Below, piece by piece: positions 63,606 through 64,000 of a stretch of 64,000 nt of DNA. The stretch is taken from the NCBI GenBank assembly GCA_003010405.1, contig PJLO01000008.1, positions 62,001-126,000 on the forward strand. Direction: 5' to 3'. Position 1 is the stretch's first letter. The number at the start of each line of letters is the position of its first letter. This DNA comes from Acidobacteriota bacterium. GTDB taxonomy: Bacteria > Acidobacteriota > Terriglobia > Terriglobales > Acidobacteriaceae. Under the pieces are notes generated by a model. The model did no database searches and was not told the origin of the DNA. It was given only the letters and a program-made list of their open reading frames with translations. The position numbers and the translations under genes are program-made.

Positions 63606-63944
63606 ATGCCATATGGAAACGGAATGGGACCATCAGGAAAAGGTCCTATGACAGGACGGGGTGCAGGTTTCTGCAATGGCCTCGACGCACCTGAATCAGT
63701 CAGGCCGGGGCGTGGAATGGGCAGAGGTGCTTGCGGCGGCGGACGCGGACACCGTTGGAGAAATCAGTTCAGAGCCACTGGACAGGGCCGGTGGGCCGGA
63801 CCGGCAAATCAGATTGCGGCCTCGCCGACAGGTCAAGAACAGCAGATTAATTCTCTAAACGAGCAGGTGTCGTCTCTCAGGTCCATGCTTGACCAGGTGA
63901 AGGAGAAAATCGAAAAACTCGGCATAAAGAGCGAGCAGAAGTAA
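63606..63944 (+). CDS. DUF5320 family protein
   Basis: 112 residues, ATG after a strong aaaggagg. N-terminal PYGNGMGPSGKGPMTGRGAGFC and Gly/Arg-rich PGRGMGRGACGGGRG, then a C-terminal coiled coil (INSLNEQVSSLRSMLDQVKEKI). This is the usual DUF5320 form found with NifX-like and Mrp genes; function unknown. The last 56 bases of the window show nothing. Confidence 0.85.
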   Translation: MPYGNGMGPSGKGPMTGRGAGFCNGLDAPESVRPGRGMGRGACGGGRGHRWRNQFRATGQGRWAGPANQIAASPTGQEQQINSLNEQVSSLRSMLDQVKEKIEKLGIKSEQK

Positions 63945-64000
63945 ATTGCGGACTCAGTAATCCATGTAACGTCAATTTAGAGAATAAGGCCAAGACTTGA

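Overview
The window looks like an origin-proximal stretch of a chromosome from an acidobacterium, most likely the Terriglobia lineage. That is an inference from gene content and style (mnmG, rsmG, parA and parB close together with three parS sites, many lone-standing small genes, BIG2 and LRR proteins, DUF885 and MBL proteins, REP-like hairpins), not from a marker gene. Base composition is moderately GC-rich, and several accessory patches look AT-richer by eye. I see no rRNA, tRNA or CRISPR array.

Layout. 1-1.25 kb: a PilZ protein and a metallo-hydrolase. 1.39-4.46 kb: a complete IS1595-family element with terminal inverted repeats, an exact 8-bp target duplication, a transposase and five passenger ORFs including a two-gene unknown/PIN module. 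4.5-11.5 kb: parB, parA, three parS, rsmG, a quinone-oxidoreductase-like dehydrogenase, a Mth938-like protein and mnmG, which has an in-frame hairpin repeat inserted. 11.7-16.1 kb: an alcohol dehydrogenase, a polysaccharide deacetylase and a rhodanese / ECF sigma / OsmC operon. 16.3-17.9 kb: a small island with a strong palindrome, a sigma70-like promoter, a small unknown gene, a DUF6884-like gene and an overlapping GIY-YIG nuclease-like gene. 18.4-25.6 kb: a BIG2 lipoprotein, CBS and MerR proteins, the tdh-kbl threonine-to-glycine operon and two unknown membrane proteins. 25.7-41.3 kb: recQ, pyrRBC, a zinc-ribbon membrane protein, mntH, purD-purE, galU, a DUF885 peptidase-like protein and mfd. 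41.4-50.1 kb: an unknown protein, an OprB-like porin, a DUF4105-like protein, hemL, an adenosine-specific kinase-like gene, usp, mtgA and an LRR protein that resembles the front of a Roco protein.

50.6-53.3 kb: a second IS1595-family element, with 25-bp perfect terminal repeats, inserted exactly at the hisC stop codon. Its cargo is a nucleotidyltransferase-like gene, an overlapping unknown gene and a small basic-tailed protein that resembles one in the first element. 53.3-58.4 kb: hisC, paaK and iorB-iorA (aromatic amino acid / aryl-pyruvate oxidation to CoA thioesters). 58.4-59.2 kb: scrambled remnants of a sugar O-acetyltransferase gene. 59.2-64 kb: a metal/redox cluster with an Mrp/NBP35 ATPase, two NifX-like domains, a CGGC protein, a sigma54 activator with a Cys-rich PAS domain, a palindrome in the divergent promoter region and a DUF5320 protein.

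The strongest candidates for undescribed biology are the two related transposons that carry different two-gene effector modules and share a small companion protein, and the DUF6884/GIY-YIG island.
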